Source: Ophiostoma sp. CBS 140.51 | Taxonomy: Eukaryota > Ascomycota > Sordariomycetes > Ophiostomatales > Ophiostomataceae | Direction: 5' to 3' | Assembly: GCA_029298735.1 (NCBI GenBank) | Contig: JANSLP010000441.1 | Span: 1-22,689, forward strand | DNA: 22,689 nucleotides | Shown: one piece after another, positions 8,826-19,212 of the stretch | How the letters are laid out: every line of letters begins with the position of its first letter | Numbering within the stretch: position 1 is the first letter of the stretch | Translations under genes and position numbers: made by a program | The notes under the pieces: model-generated | Told to the model about the DNA's origin: nothing | What the model saw: the letters and a program-made list of their open reading frames with translations, nothing else | Databases searched by the model: none

Positions 8826-11697
8826 GGTGAGAGGATATGTACAAAAGGGGCTGTGTTGTCAGAGTAGAATTAAGAGGGAGGAGGGGCGGTCGCGGAGTAA
8901 AAGTCTGGAAGATGTATTAATGATGGTTTCAAGATTTTGAGTAGATACTAAGTCAAAGGGAAAATGTTGAAAGAAAAGTGATGATGGTGTTTTTGATGTA
9001 AGAGAAGGTCAGGCCCAAGAGGGAAGTGCCGTTGAGGTCTTATACTTTTCTTATGTCAATGAATGCATGCATGGAAGCTCGTAAATTGTCTTTCTCAAAT
9101 ACGCGTCAAGCTTTTTGTCACAGCTGTCAATCATTTACTCTTTTTTTCTGCTCGCTTGCATGTTACTCGTCGTTGTCGCTTTCGGGGGAAGGAGGCAGGT
9201 GCATTGCCCATCTTCGTATTCCATCTATTTCTTCTTTGGGCGACATTGTGCGAAGATCGTCATAGCTCCTGCCCAACAACGCCGTCATCTTTTAGGGGCC
9301 ACAGAAGCTTTCAGGTGGCCTGTGAGGGGCTTTGTTGAGTAAGGGGAGGCTCTGGTGGGAGAAGTTAAGCTTTGGAGGCTCATGGCTAGGGCTGATTGGA
9401 CAAACGGTTGCTCTTGCATTCAAAAGGGCGTGGAATAGGAAGCGAACCATGCAGTTTTGCGCTTTTTTCAGGTATGGGCAAGGCGAACAAAGTAAGAGAA
9501 ACAGGAACTCAAGCGAGCAAAAGAACGACAGCCAAAAACACGCGGAAAGGGAAACGCGTATTCGTCATCATTGGAGAGGTTTTTGGCAGGATGAAAACGA
9601 GGAAACGCCGAAGCCTGCAGATTAGACCCATTTTAAGCCATTGAGAAGGACGCCAGGGGGACCACACCAAGCGCTATTAGGCAGCCCTATGAGGATGGTG
9701 GGCTGGGGTAGTCAGACCTGATTTGGAGTGTAAGAACCGGTTTGGCGGGGCAGCGTTGCACATTCTTAAGTTTGCTTTGTCCGTAACAGCACTCTTGTTT
9801 CGACGATGCGGCATAATACGGCGTATCTCGAGAGCATGGAGAAATAAGCTTTTTTTTCACATAGCGCCGTCAAGCCCCGTTGACCTTCGCCCCTTCCCTC
9901 CGAGCCTCCTTCTCGTTCCATCAGCCTTCTGCCGTTTCTTGGGGGCAGTCGTCGTTGCCGTCGCAGATAGAACCCCGAATCTGACCCTGATGTACGATTC
10001 AGGATCTTGAAATGCCCAGATTGGGCGACAATACGCGGAACCCTCAAAACACGCGGGAGTCTGGGCCTTTTGAACCACACACCTCCCCTAACTTCTCGAC
10101 TGGTAATTCAGCTGCCTGTTTCTCGATACAACGCTATTGGCGGTTCACTAGAAAAGCATACGTAGACGTTATCAATAATGATCCAAGATGACGGGCCAAT
10201 ATGAAACAAAAAAAAAGAGGCATCCAAGGTCGTTAAATTGCAAACAGTCAAAACGTTTTTCTTTCTGCGCGCCAATATCGTTTGTTGGCTGCCTTTGGCT
10301 GCTTCGACTCCAGCGAAAACGACCAAAGCGAAAACGAGAACGGGCCAGGTATGTCGTACTGGCATCGGCAGCAGACACCGCCGCGTGGCGCAGTGTTAGG
10401 AGCTCTTCAAAGTTAATACCGTTTAACCGGGATGAGCTTGTATTACACGTGATATATCACATGAGACTTCGAGTTCTTTCACGTGCACTATCACGTGCAG
10501 ATTCTCTTCTTTCCTACACTCCTCGCCCCATGATATCACGCACCTTTCTCCCTAACGGAGTAACTTGTTTAATTCTCGGAGTATCACCAAAGAGATTCTC
10601 CATATGGAATTGCGAGAGGGGCTTCTCCTTGGTAGCTTGTCTCCCAGCGGAAGCGTAAAATCCGAGTGATGGACACCAGACGACGTCTCTCCTACCAAGC
10701 CCAGGCGCCTTCTTGTGCTCCTTCCTCGTTACCCCTCAAGTCCGCTTCCAGATCCTGAAAATGGCTTCCTCAAAGTGTTGTTGTTCTCGTTATGTTCAAC
10801 ACGGTCTTATCTTACAAGAAGCTTAACTCCACGTGCTATTTTTTTGGTCAGGATTCGCGGCGCGAACAAACGCCTGACCGAGACCCCCGCGCATCCGCTT
10901 TGCAATTTCCAAATCGAGCTGTAAGTGCATCGTATTTTGGACCCGAAAAACACGATCCGGGGTACCATATACCACAACAGGTATGCGGCGCTGAAATGAG
11001 ATGCAAGTATCAGCCAGTAGAAAACAGCTGTAGAAATTCCCATTATCGTCACCTGCGTCGTATATCTTATTCGAGTACAGCTGACTTGAGTCGGAATGTT
11101 GCACAACGTCATGCTGTCGTCGTATAGCGAACTTGATGCACCTTTTCGGACACCAGCCTTGGCAAGCTGTCCTTGAGCTTGAATTTGTCAAGGACCCAGA
11201 ATCAATAGCCTTTTCTTCTCTTCAGAGTCCTCTTCAGTTTTCTCCTCTGCTCTTTCCTGTGGCTCGGAAAACATCTGCCTAACAAAGAGACCAAGTCCAT
11301 ACTAGACCCCACACGAGGCGCCCTGTGCCTGGGATGTGCGGGGAATAAGGGAAGGCGCGCCGCGCATTTTGGTGCTCTCTCCACACATTGCTTCATCATC
11401 GACGAGCACACAGCTCTTTCGTCGCGTGTACTCCTCCCGGAACGCAAGTAGCTGAGGGGTAATTAACAAGAGGGATGTCAAGAAACGAGTGTCGTACAGC
11501 TTGTTTCCCTTTTTACTCATGTTTTGCGTAGTGTAAATTATAAAGAGGAGAACCTCTGTCCCTTATTCCTTTTGTCATCTTTCTTGTGTCCTGTTTACAA
11601 TCTAGATACCCCAGAGAAAAAAAAAATAGGCCAGAGGACCACAGCCAAAAGAGAAGAAAATCAGCGAAAATCACATACCTTCTACATAATCTACGAC
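8826..11697. other. Long divergent intergenic region (2.9 kb)
   Basis: This separates the leftward 771-aa gene from the rightward reductase. I find no frame with believable protein character; open frames are short, overlapping and low in structure. It holds the E-box cluster at 10446-10497, a further CACGTG at 10830-10835, two GCCAATAT boxes near 10194 and 10269, and C/T-rich stretches. A 58-codon in-frame opening before the reductase ATG lacks any ATG. Small upstream ATG frames exist at 11475 and 11519. The length allows for a non-coding RNA, but nothing shows one. Confidence 0.55.
10446..10497. promoter_or_regulatory. E-box cluster (four CACRTG sites) with 18-bp near-palindrome
   Basis: CACGTG occurs at 10446-10451, 10480-10485 and 10492-10497, and CACATG at 10458-10463, so four sites lie within 52 bp. 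The first two form an 18-bp near-palindrome around a perfect 12-bp core, GTGATATATCAC (10449-10460), with one mismatch in the outer arms. CACGTG is bound by bHLH factors such as Cbf1, Pho4/NUC-1 and USF-like proteins. It lies about 1.2 kb before the reductase and 1.6 kb before the 771-aa gene, so its target is unclear. Confidence 0.5.
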
Positions 11698-12891
11698 ATG
11701 GCTTCTCCTAAGTACGCCCTTGTCTTTGGCGCCAGCGGTGTCACCGGTTGGGCCTTTGTCAACGAGGTTCTCAACGACTACCCCAAGAAGGGCACCTTTG
11801 GCGGCGTCATCGCCCTGACCAACCGTCCCCTGACCCTCGAACAGTCCCGCTGGCCCAAAGACGACCGCCTGACTATTGTCTCGGGCATCGACTTGCTGCA
11901 GGGCTCTCAGGAGGACCTCGAGAAGACGATGAAAGAGAGGATCCCCAACCTCGACAAGGTCACCGACCACCTCTTCTTTGCCTACAAGGCCAACACCGAC
12001 GACAAGGTCCAGAACGAGGAGAATACCAACATGTTCAAGCGCGCCGTCTTGGCCACCGACCACCTGTGCCCAAACCTCGAGAGTGTCGTCCTGCAGACTG
12101 GTGCTAAGCACTACGGCTGCCACCTGCTCGGCAACCGCCCTGCGCGTTTCGTGCCACCCTTCGCCGAGACAGAGCCCTTCCTCGAGCCCCCCGCAAGCGA
12201 AGGCCTCTTCTACCTGCCGCAGATGGACTTCATCCGCGAGTACTCCAAGGACAAGAAGTGGGGTTGGATCGATACCCGTCCGGACATTATCATTGGCTTT
12301 GTGCCCAACCAGAACTTCTTCTCGCTCGGCTCGTCCATTGGCTTTTTCCTGAGCCTGTACCGCGAGATTAACGGCGCCGGCGCGGAGTGCCCCTTCCCGG
12401 GTACCGCCAAGAGCTGGGTGGCCAAGAGCATCGACTCGAGCGCCGAGATGATTGCGCGTCAGACCCTGCATGTCCAGCTGTCGGACAAGTACCGGTTCGC
12501 CAAGGGCGAGTCCTTCAACGTGGCCGACGAGCGCACGCCGCGCACGTGGGAGACCCGCTGGCCGGACCTGTGTGCGTACTTTGGCCTCAAGGGCGTCAAG
12601 AAGGCCGAGGACAACCCGATCGAAGTACGCACGTACATCCGCCAGAATATTGACACGTGGAATGCCATGGAGGCCAAGTACGGCCTGCAATCGGGCCACG
12701 CCGACAGCCCGCGCATCCACCCCGGCTTCGAGTATTTCTTGATCACCCAGTTCGACCAGGACCGTCAGTACGACATGACCAAGATGTACGATGTCGCCGG
12801 CTTCCAGGAGGAGCGCGACACAACAAAGGCCTGGGGCCGCGTCTTTGACCACATGCGGGCGGCCAAGATTCTGCCGAGCGAGTTCAAGTAG
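11698..12891 (+). CDS. PRISE-like short-chain reductase (progesterone 5-beta-reductase / iridoid synthase-like)
   Basis: Atypical short-chain dehydrogenase/reductase of 397 residues, the usual length for this family, probably cytosolic and NADPH-dependent, reducing enone double bonds in plant members. The Rossmann motif VFGASGVTG is at 9-17. The family motif LQTGAKHYG (132-140) carries Lys137, and FYLPQMDF (171-178) carries Tyr172. These appear to match the catalytic Lys147/Tyr179 pair of plant 5-beta-reductase. The ending (RVFDHMRAAKILPSEFK) is intact. I chose the ATG at 11698 because the Rossmann strand starts right after it and no ATG occurs in the 58 open codons before it. Codons strongly favour C and G at third positions, more than in the regulator gene, suggesting good expression. 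The true substrate in fungi is unknown; steroid or iridoid activity should not be assumed. Confidence 0.88.
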   Translation: MASPKYALVFGASGVTGWAFVNEVLNDYPKKGTFGGVIALTNRPLTLEQSRWPKDDRLTIVSGIDLLQGSQEDLEKTMKERIPNLDKVTDHLFFAYKANTDDKVQNEENTNMFKRAVLATDHLCPNLESVVLQTGAKHYGCHLLGNRPARFVPPFAETEPFLEPPASEGLFYLPQMDFIREYSKDKKWGWIDTRPDIIIGFVPNQNFFSLGSSIGFFLSLYREINGAGAECPFPGTAKSWVAKSIDSSAEMIARQTLHVQLSDKYRFAKGESFNVADERTPRTWETRWPDLCAYFGLKGVKKAEDNPIEVRTYIRQNIDTWNAMEAKYGLQSGHADSPRIHPGFEYFLITQFDQDRQYDMTKMYDVAGFQEERDTTKAWGRVFDHMRAAKILPSEFK

Positions 12892-12955
12892 GCGATGGTG
12901 ATGACGATGGTCTTGTTCATTATTTGAAAATTTTAGTTCGGCGAAATAGAAAACG

Positions 12956-12961
12956 AATAAA
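12956..12961 (+). terminator. Candidate poly(A) signal, reductase
   Basis: AATAAA lies 65 bp after the reductase stop codon, in an A-rich tract. Spacing and context suit a fungal 3' end. Confidence 0.45.
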
Positions 12962-14061
12962 GACCTCCACTTGAAAAAAAATGAATGATAAAAAAAAACT
13001 GTAAAATCTGAAAGACACTCGCCTATTTGTTAGCCATACGCTATGAACCAATAGTGTTTTGTCGAGTGTTGACGTTGTGTCTGTGCCGTCTATCTCGCCA
13101 CCGGGGCAACCGGTCCGTAAAGACCACGGAGACAATCCCTCGAGCAATGAGTGGCTGCATCGAGTATCGTAGTATCATCAGACACGCCACGAGTGTACCG
13201 ACATAGCGGGTAAACGAAGAACCGGGAAATAAGTCTCTCCTCAGCTCATGTCTGCAGCTGAGTCTTGAGTGTTTGCGTGCTGTTACTCGGCCACGACAGA
13301 AAATAGTCGAACCACGGAGCAAACACCGAGCGGCAGACGTCTCGCTGCTCAAGAGCGCTGGTGCAGCGAATCAGGAATCAATTGTGTCAGACAAGCGATG
13401 CCCTGGATGTGGTCCAGACCGGCCTCTTCACTCGGGGCAAGCCCCATGTACCACGTGGAAATGGGTAGTCAAACCAGTAAGCTTTGAGGTCGGTTCCAGA
13501 CAACTGGGCTCGCTGGGCTTTCTCCCCCCCCCCACTCACTCTCTCTTTCGTAGCGAATGCTCCGCAACGGTGAGAGAGGTAAAGGGTTCGAGGAGGGTGT
13601 AGAGAGCTGATCTTGGCATCTGAAAACCTGAGGGCATCTGAGCATCTGGACATATGCAGGGACAGGGGCCAAGTAAGCTGACCAGCAAACACAAAAGCAG
13701 GGTAAGGTAACCCAGCACGGGTGGTCCAGAACATGAAAAGCCAAAAGTAGAAAGGGCAGAGTAAAAAAGTGGAGAATGGAGAATGGCAGATTCAGGGCGT
13801 CGAAACGTCGGAAATCGACGAATGAGGAGCGAGAAGAGAGGAGTTATTTGAAGAAAAAAGAAAAGGGTTGAGAAATGGGACTGTGGAAGCTGTCTGCGAG
13901 TCGATAAGCTTGCAAAAAGGGTCCCAGCGGAGATGCAAGCGACAAAAGAAAGCGTGCGAGTACATGTATTTTGATCCAATTTTGGTGCGAAATGTGTGAA
14001 TGAAAACGGGGAATAAAAGCGCCACCAGCGATCTGGATTGCGGATGGGCCTCAGGTGGGTT

Positions 14062-14073
14062 CGGCCATGGCCG
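14062..14073. promoter_or_regulatory. CGG-N6-CCG palindrome, possible Zn2Cys6 site
   Basis: CGGCCATGGCCG is a perfect 12-bp palindrome and has the CGG-N6-CCG layout bound by Ppr1-type zinc-cluster dimers. It is 1.8 kb before the regulator gene and 1.2 kb after the reductase. Such short GC palindromes arise by chance, so the role is open. Confidence 0.25.
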
Positions 14074-15607
14074 TCGATCTAGACTGCTGGGTCAACAGGG
14101 CCCAAAAAATGGCCTTTTTGTTGCAGTGGGTTGCGGTTGGGCGAACGTCAAGAGGCGCCAGTAGCTCCTTCTCAGTGAAGGTCATGTGAGCGCGCGAACA
14201 GTAAAAAGGCAAGGGCGACCCTTATCTGACGAGGGGAAAGGAAGGAGCAAGGATGCCAGCAGGCCACAAGGAAAAGCGCAGGTGGTGAAAAGCATCCTCA
14301 AAAACGGAAGGAACACGAACTAGGGAAGTTCATAAATAAAATCGAAACAAAACAAGACAAAAAGGAATTTGCAGAATACACTGCAGAGACACTGCACGAT
14401 GAGGACGACCTGGCAAAAGTTGCCGATCGAGATTTTGGATATTTCTGGGCAAAGCCTAGCAATGAGCTGGCCGTTCCAAAATCGTATGCTTGACACCTGC
14501 ATCCACTCACAGCGCACGGAACAAGCGGCGGTCGCCTGAGAGGCCTGGACCATTCCATGGACCCAAACCGGCCAAGCCAGGCCTGGCCCTGGACAGCCCG
14601 AGAGCCTAGACCACCACCGCGCCCGCTCCGTCACTCTTTCCATGTGCGCCTTTCCCTCCTGACGAGATCTGAGCACACAGAATCGCGTGGCACGCAGGGA
14701 AGGAGCGACTGTGGGCCTCCCTTTCCCTATTTCTTTGGTGACAGGCCCTGGATCAGCCTGTGGTCATGCCGCTGGAAAAAGCAATCCCCCCCAACACATG
14801 ACATTTCCACATTTTCCACATTTCCACCATCTCGTGTTGAGCCTGTCACTCCTCCCTTTCCCACGCCGCCAGCCTGCATCGTGTCTCCCACAAACCGCAC
14901 CTGGGTTCAGTCATTTCTCACACCCACCCACCATCCCGCACGAGCACAACGCCCAAAAAAGAAATAATGCCAAGCCGGACAGCATGCCCAGCCAATCGTC
15001 GCTTCGCGTCCGCAGTGAAAAGGCCAGGCCATGCGAATCTACAAGAAGACGAGCGGCCCACACCGGCCATGTGTAAGAGGCAGATGCACACACTTGCACG
15101 CCCCAGTCACGAAGCACGGAGAGGATTCAGACAAGCACATCTAGATGCCTGCCCGTAGAGCGTCTAAACGAGGCACCGTCTCGTCGGGAGATGCACGCCA
15201 GCCACAGATCCACAAAGGTTTCGCCTCGACTCTGGGTGAAAAAAAGTAAAGAGAGAGGGGAAGTCAGCCGGCCTGAGAGCTTTCTTGGGTCTGGCTTGCC
15301 TTTTATTTATCGTCCTTATTTTTTTTGTTCTTCTTTCTGCCCCTCCACACATCTCCAGACGCTGCGTTCTGCATGCTGTTTCTAGCGGTTGAGCTTTTGC
15401 TTCCCCTCTAGCTTTGGAAAACTACGATGCTGGGGCCCGCACTTGGGCCAAGTCTCCGCCTCCGCCAGGGGCGCCTTGAGATGATCTGGAACCTCATGGC
15501 CCTACAATGCATGGGTGTATGGCGATCGTGACGACAGTGGTCAAAGACTGCATAGATCCCCTCCCAATTGATCCTGCGCCCTGCCCATCCTTTTCCTCTC
15601 TCGAACT

Positions 15608-15630
15608 TTTTTCTTTCTTTCTTTCTTTTC
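15608..15630 (+). repeat. TTTC microsatellite / pyrimidine tract
   Basis: Several TTTC units in a row lie about 220 bp before the regulator ATG. C/T tracts like this are typical of fungal core promoters and leaders and often sit just before transcription starts. Confidence 0.6.
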
Positions 15631-15846
15631 TGTTCCTGGGATCTTGCAAGCTTCAGTTTAAGCATTTCAAAAACCGCCTCTTGACGCCTTTATCGACTGA
15701 TCGATCTACAACTTCATGGCAACGTCATTTCTGCTACCTCCAATATTTTGAACCCTGCCTCTCTCTTTCTTACTTCGTTGCCTATTTTCACAACCAACAG
15801 CAAAGCAGCCTCCAGCTTCCCATTGGCCTCCTTAGCAACTTACACC

Positions 15847-18415
15847 ATGGGCGGCGATCCAGCGGTCCCGTTCCGGGTCATCTTACCGGCCCCGGGCCGG
15901 GCATCCAAGTTGTCCAGTGACGAAGGTGCAGACGATAGTGGTTCAAACTCATCTCCTGTTGGAAACCAACGGAAGCTATTGAAACGTATACGCAGTGTGG
16001 CCCAAGCATGCCAGATATGCAGGCAGATGAAAGCAAAGGTTTGTTATTCCTCTCCGCCCTATATCCAGTCCGACCCTCAGATCTCGATTGTTTACTGATA
16101 TCCACCCTTACCAGTGTGACGGTGGCCGACCCCGCTGCGGACACTGCATCGAACGAGATCGGCCATGTGGTTACGAAGGTGAAGCTGGCCAGTCACGTCA
16201 AGCTGCGATGCGCGCTCGGTTAGCCGCCTTTGAGTCCGTGTTTACTTCACTTCGTTCTGCCAATCCATCCGAGACCGAGCGCTTATTGCAACGACTTCGG
16301 ACAATTGAGGACCCGGTCTCGATACTCCGTGAGGAGGGTGGAGGTAGTCCCTTATCGGTTGCAAATGTTTTGAACTCCGACCCGACATCTTCTACAGCAA
16401 CGTCAGCAAACACGCAGCGCACAAGTCCCCTGACCAGCCCACGCGGTAGTCCAGGTCTCAGCAACGGTGCAGGATCCGGCGCCGAGAGAAGCCAAAACAC
16501 AAGCCCCCGACAGAGTGTTGACCGGCTCCTGAACAACGACAACAGAATAACCATTATTCCTGTTGCCGTCGAACTTGTCTTCCCAGACTACGGCACCACC
16601 GCAAGAGCCATAGCCGACTTTTACGAGAACCACGGATCACTCTTTCAAACATTCACACAGGAAGAGACGAGGAAATTCTTCGACGTCGTGTTCGGAGCCA
16701 CATCGGCACCAGTCAACTCCGACGAGAAGAACGTGGCAATATCTTGCCTGGCAGCTGTCGCTGCTGTTGGCATGCGCTTCTCATCGCGTGCTGTTGATCG
16801 CTTCACAAGCAATGCTGTTTATGACATTGCCAAGCAGCACTTTGAGTTGACTCTCGAAAAGTCTCCGTTTCTTGCAACAAAACTAGTTGCATTGCTTGCC
16901 ATGTACAACGTTATGAGTCGGAACACCATGGCGCTCATCTGGATAGGTTGGCCGTCCAATCTTCAAACCATTGTATAATGGCAACATGGACTTTTCTAAC
17001 AGTGCATATTAGGAATCGGCTTGCGATTGTGTCGGACATGCGGCCTTGGAAACAAAACCCCGACGGATGCAACTATACCGGTCGTGGAGTGGTCCCGACA
17101 CCGTCAAACATGGCGGACATTGGTGTTTTTGTCATGGTATGTCATACTCAATATACTATGATTAAACCCTTTTCGTCTTCTTTTTCCCTTCTCATTGTCC
17201 TATCTAACAACGTTTACAGTTGGCTCTCATTCGCAATGTGTTCAGTGGCTGGCCAAGATGTCGAATTTGAAAAGACTGGGGTAAGCGCTCAGACCTATAC
17301 ATTATCGCGGGTCATTTTCTAAGGTATTGTTCTAACGTATTGTCAACACAGCCGGTCGTTTTGGACTTTGATACTTCTACGGATATCAGAGAGAGTAAGT
17401 TATTTTGCTTCCATACATCGCCGGCAATGACTAGAAACTAAACAATCAAGCCATCCAAACCGAGTCCACCAAAATCTCGATCCTCAAGGTTGAAATCCTC
17501 CGCGTCCACCTTACATTTAAGAAGATCACTGTGCTGTCTTTTGAATCGGTTACACGAGACCTGCAGAGCTGGTATGACAAGCTTCCGCAGAGCATTCACC
17601 TCCACAACCTCGAACAAAACAAGTCGCTCGCGCCGGATGTCATGCGATCTGCATACCACCTTCATCTTCTCTATATGGGTGCTACGCTCCTTATTTACCG
17701 ACGCATCGCCTCTCAGTACAGTCATGCATTCAATCAACAGACGAACCAGCAATTTCTTGGTGACGGGCCTGAATCCATCCCTATTGGTCTCTTGAAACAG
17801 GGTGTCGACGCAGCGAGAGCATCTGCCGGAATCTGCTCGCTTTTGCTGCAGGACGATGCTATGTCAAGGCGGTGCTGGATCGTGATGTATGCATTCCCCC
17901 TCACATATAGATTTTATTGCCGACCGCTTTGCTAACCATCTTATGATAGACTACAAGCCTACGCGGCCTGCATTGTTCTCCTCCACGTCGTCGCACAAAA
18001 GCAAGCGTACGGCTGTCGCAGTGAAATGTGGCAAGATGACCTAAGCAGAGCCGAGGTGTGCCTGCAGGTTCTTACTCACAACAGCGTGGTTGACGATACT
18101 GCGAGAGAATTTCACACAGAACTTTTGCCGTTCTTCCACGAATTGTCAAAGGCCCGAGGGCCGTTTGGACACGATCGCAAAGACCGAGGCGGATTTCATC
18201 ATGGTCTAGGACATGGCCAGGAAAGTGTCTCCCTGCTTCTCACCCTTCCCGAGGGTGCATCGGCAGAGTTCACCAGAGTGCCGCGCGAGTTGATGGTGAA
18301 GCTGGGCCAGCCGTTCAGCAGTTTGCAGAACGATTTGGGGAAACGAAGTGAAGGAAGGTTAGCCATGGATCCGTCCAGCCTAGAGCTGCCTCAGATATCC
18401 GGCCTTCGGTGGTGA
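15847..18415 (+). CDS. Zn2Cys6 fungal transcription factor (seven exons)
   Basis: Nuclear DNA-binding regulator of 717 residues. I infer exons 15847-16038, 16115-16946, 17013-17136, 17220-17280, 17352-17394, 17451-17886 and 17950-18415; all introns have GT..AG ends, are 56-83 bp, and joining keeps one open frame. The zinc cluster has Cys55, 58, 65, 72, 75 and 82 with the classic C-x2-C-x6-C-x6-C-x2-C-x6-C spacing, and intron 1 falls just before Cys65. A basic stretch precedes it and a short helix (ARLAAFESVFTSLR) follows. The fungal transcription-factor middle domain runs from about 211 to 470; its TGL-like signature spans the exon 2/3 junction as GIGLRLCRTCGL and WRTLVFLSCWL spans exon 3/4. 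The first ATG in frame has a good context. It lies between a reductase and a drug transporter, which may be targets. It resembles NirA-like regulators only loosely; the specific role is unknown. Confidence 0.88.
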
Positions 18416-18743
18416 ACGCGAGGCAATGCTGTCTGCCTCGCAGGAAAGGAAGTTTCAACACAGCCGAGGCCTGCTCATGAAGTCACGAAAATTACGCGAC
18501 ATTTGTCACCATGAACCACTTTAAGACATTTTTATTCATCATTTTCATGTCACACGCATTTACACACGAGAGCAACCAATACCCGGCAACTCATCTGCCC
18601 AATAGAGCATCCTCCATTTGTTATTTCTTTTCCTTTTTCCTTTTCTTTTTATTTATTTCATATCAACTAAGGATACCATTGCCATCTTGACGTCCAATAT
18701 TCATAAAGCCGGTATTGCAACGGAAGGGGGTCATCTGAGGTCA

Positions 18744-18896
18744 ATGGCCGGCAGCCTGAACGGGCGGACATTCTACTTGGCCGGCAGCCCAGACCACTTA
18801 CAGGCCCCTGCAGCGGGCACCGATGTCCATTACCAGTTGGCGCGGCGTAAGACGGCTATCATCGCCTCAATTGTTTTTTTGGCTGCGTTTAGGTGA
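18744..18896 (+). CDS. Doubtful small ORF, 50 aa, with hydrophobic end
   Basis: The ATG frame encodes 50 residues. The start reads MAGSLNGRTFYLAGSPDH, in which the 12-bp direct repeat gives AGS twice. It ends in a hydrophobic stretch TAIIASIVFLAAF after a basic LARRK, like a tail anchor. Third positions lean to G/C. No family is recognised and the frame is also open upstream without ATG, so it may be chance in the regulator 3' region. Confidence 0.15.
   Translation: MAGSLNGRTFYLAGSPDHLQAPAAGTDVHYQLARRKTAIIASIVFLAAFR
18745..18789 (+). repeat. 12-bp direct repeat TGGCCGGCAGCC
   Basis: Exact copies are at 18745-18756 and 18778-18789, offset by 33 bp, which is a whole number of codons. The unit contains the GCCGGC palindrome. 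Confidence 0.6.
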
Positions 18897-18990
18897 TCAT
18901 CCGTTGGCGACATTCGGCCTTTCGGTGCTCAATGCAACCAGCATCCTCAACTTTGTTTCCTTTCACATGTTTCCCTTCGTCCATGCGTTT

Positions 18991-19026
18991 GCCGTGGAAG
19001 CCGTGGAAGCCGTGGAAGCCATCGAA
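18991..19026 (+). repeat. 9-bp minisatellite GCCGTGGAA
   Basis: Three exact copies run from 18991 to 19017 and a fourth, altered copy (GCCATCGAA) to 19026. Further GAAGC-like echoes follow to about 19050. It is in an otherwise non-coding region. Confidence 0.75.
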
Positions 19027-19212
19027 GCTTTCATCGAAGCCTTTGGCGAAACTCTATTCTTAAGACACAATATGGGCGGGTTTGCTATAATTCCATCTAA
19101 GCAAGCTTTTGTGACGCAACAAACGGATTTGGCAAGACGACGGACACTTGAAAGAAAGAACAATCAATCAATCAATTCTACAAACAGTTGTTGGCACTCG
19201 ACGTGTTGATAT

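Larger units (their letters stand above)
12892..15846. other. Long intergenic region (3.0 kb) before the Zn2Cys6 regulator
   Basis: No gene is visible. Open frames on both strands are Pro/Ser/Arg-rich shadows without domain character. It contains the reductase 3' end, a C10 run near 13527, a CACGTG at 13452-13457, a CGG-N6-CCG palindrome at 14062-14073, a GCCAGGCCTGGC palindrome at 14576-14587, a short ATTTCCAC-like triple repeat at 14803-14827 and C/T-rich leader sequence from about 15600. Fungal regulator genes often have long leaders, so part is likely 5' UTR. Confidence 0.55.

Noticed and set aside
10379..10405. tRNA-like A-box (GTGGCGCAGTG) resembling a tRNA-Met D-arm
   Set aside because: No anticodon stem, B-box or matching acceptor strand follows. 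At most a tiny relic or chance.
11157..11193. Inverted repeat CCTTGGCAA ... TTGTCAAGG
   Set aside because: Nine-base arms with one wobble and a 19-base loop are weak and have no T-run or other context for a functional RNA.
11524..11697. 58-codon N-terminal extension of the reductase
   Set aside because: It is open by chance and begins with TTG; the Rossmann fold starts right after the ATG at 11698 as in the family.
11671..12852. 393-codon open frame antisense to the reductase
   Set aside because: It mirrors the sense gene and arises from strong C/G third-position bias; composition is Val/Leu/Gly-rich with no domain, while the sense frame has clear family motifs.
14320..15076. Several 110-136-codon overlapping frames on both strands
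   Set aside because: Trp/Cys/Pro-rich composition, no domain, no splice-supported extension, and overlap in opposite strands; they look like random frames in GC-rich non-coding DNA.
15748..15846. Longer N-terminus for the Zn2Cys6 regulator
   Set aside because: The extension begins at TTG. The first true ATG is 15847, with A at -3 and G at +4.
18823..19209. 128-codon frame containing an EAVEAVEA repeat
   Set aside because: It begins with ATG but the repeat simply reflects the 9-bp minisatellite; the rest has no family likeness and low-quality composition.
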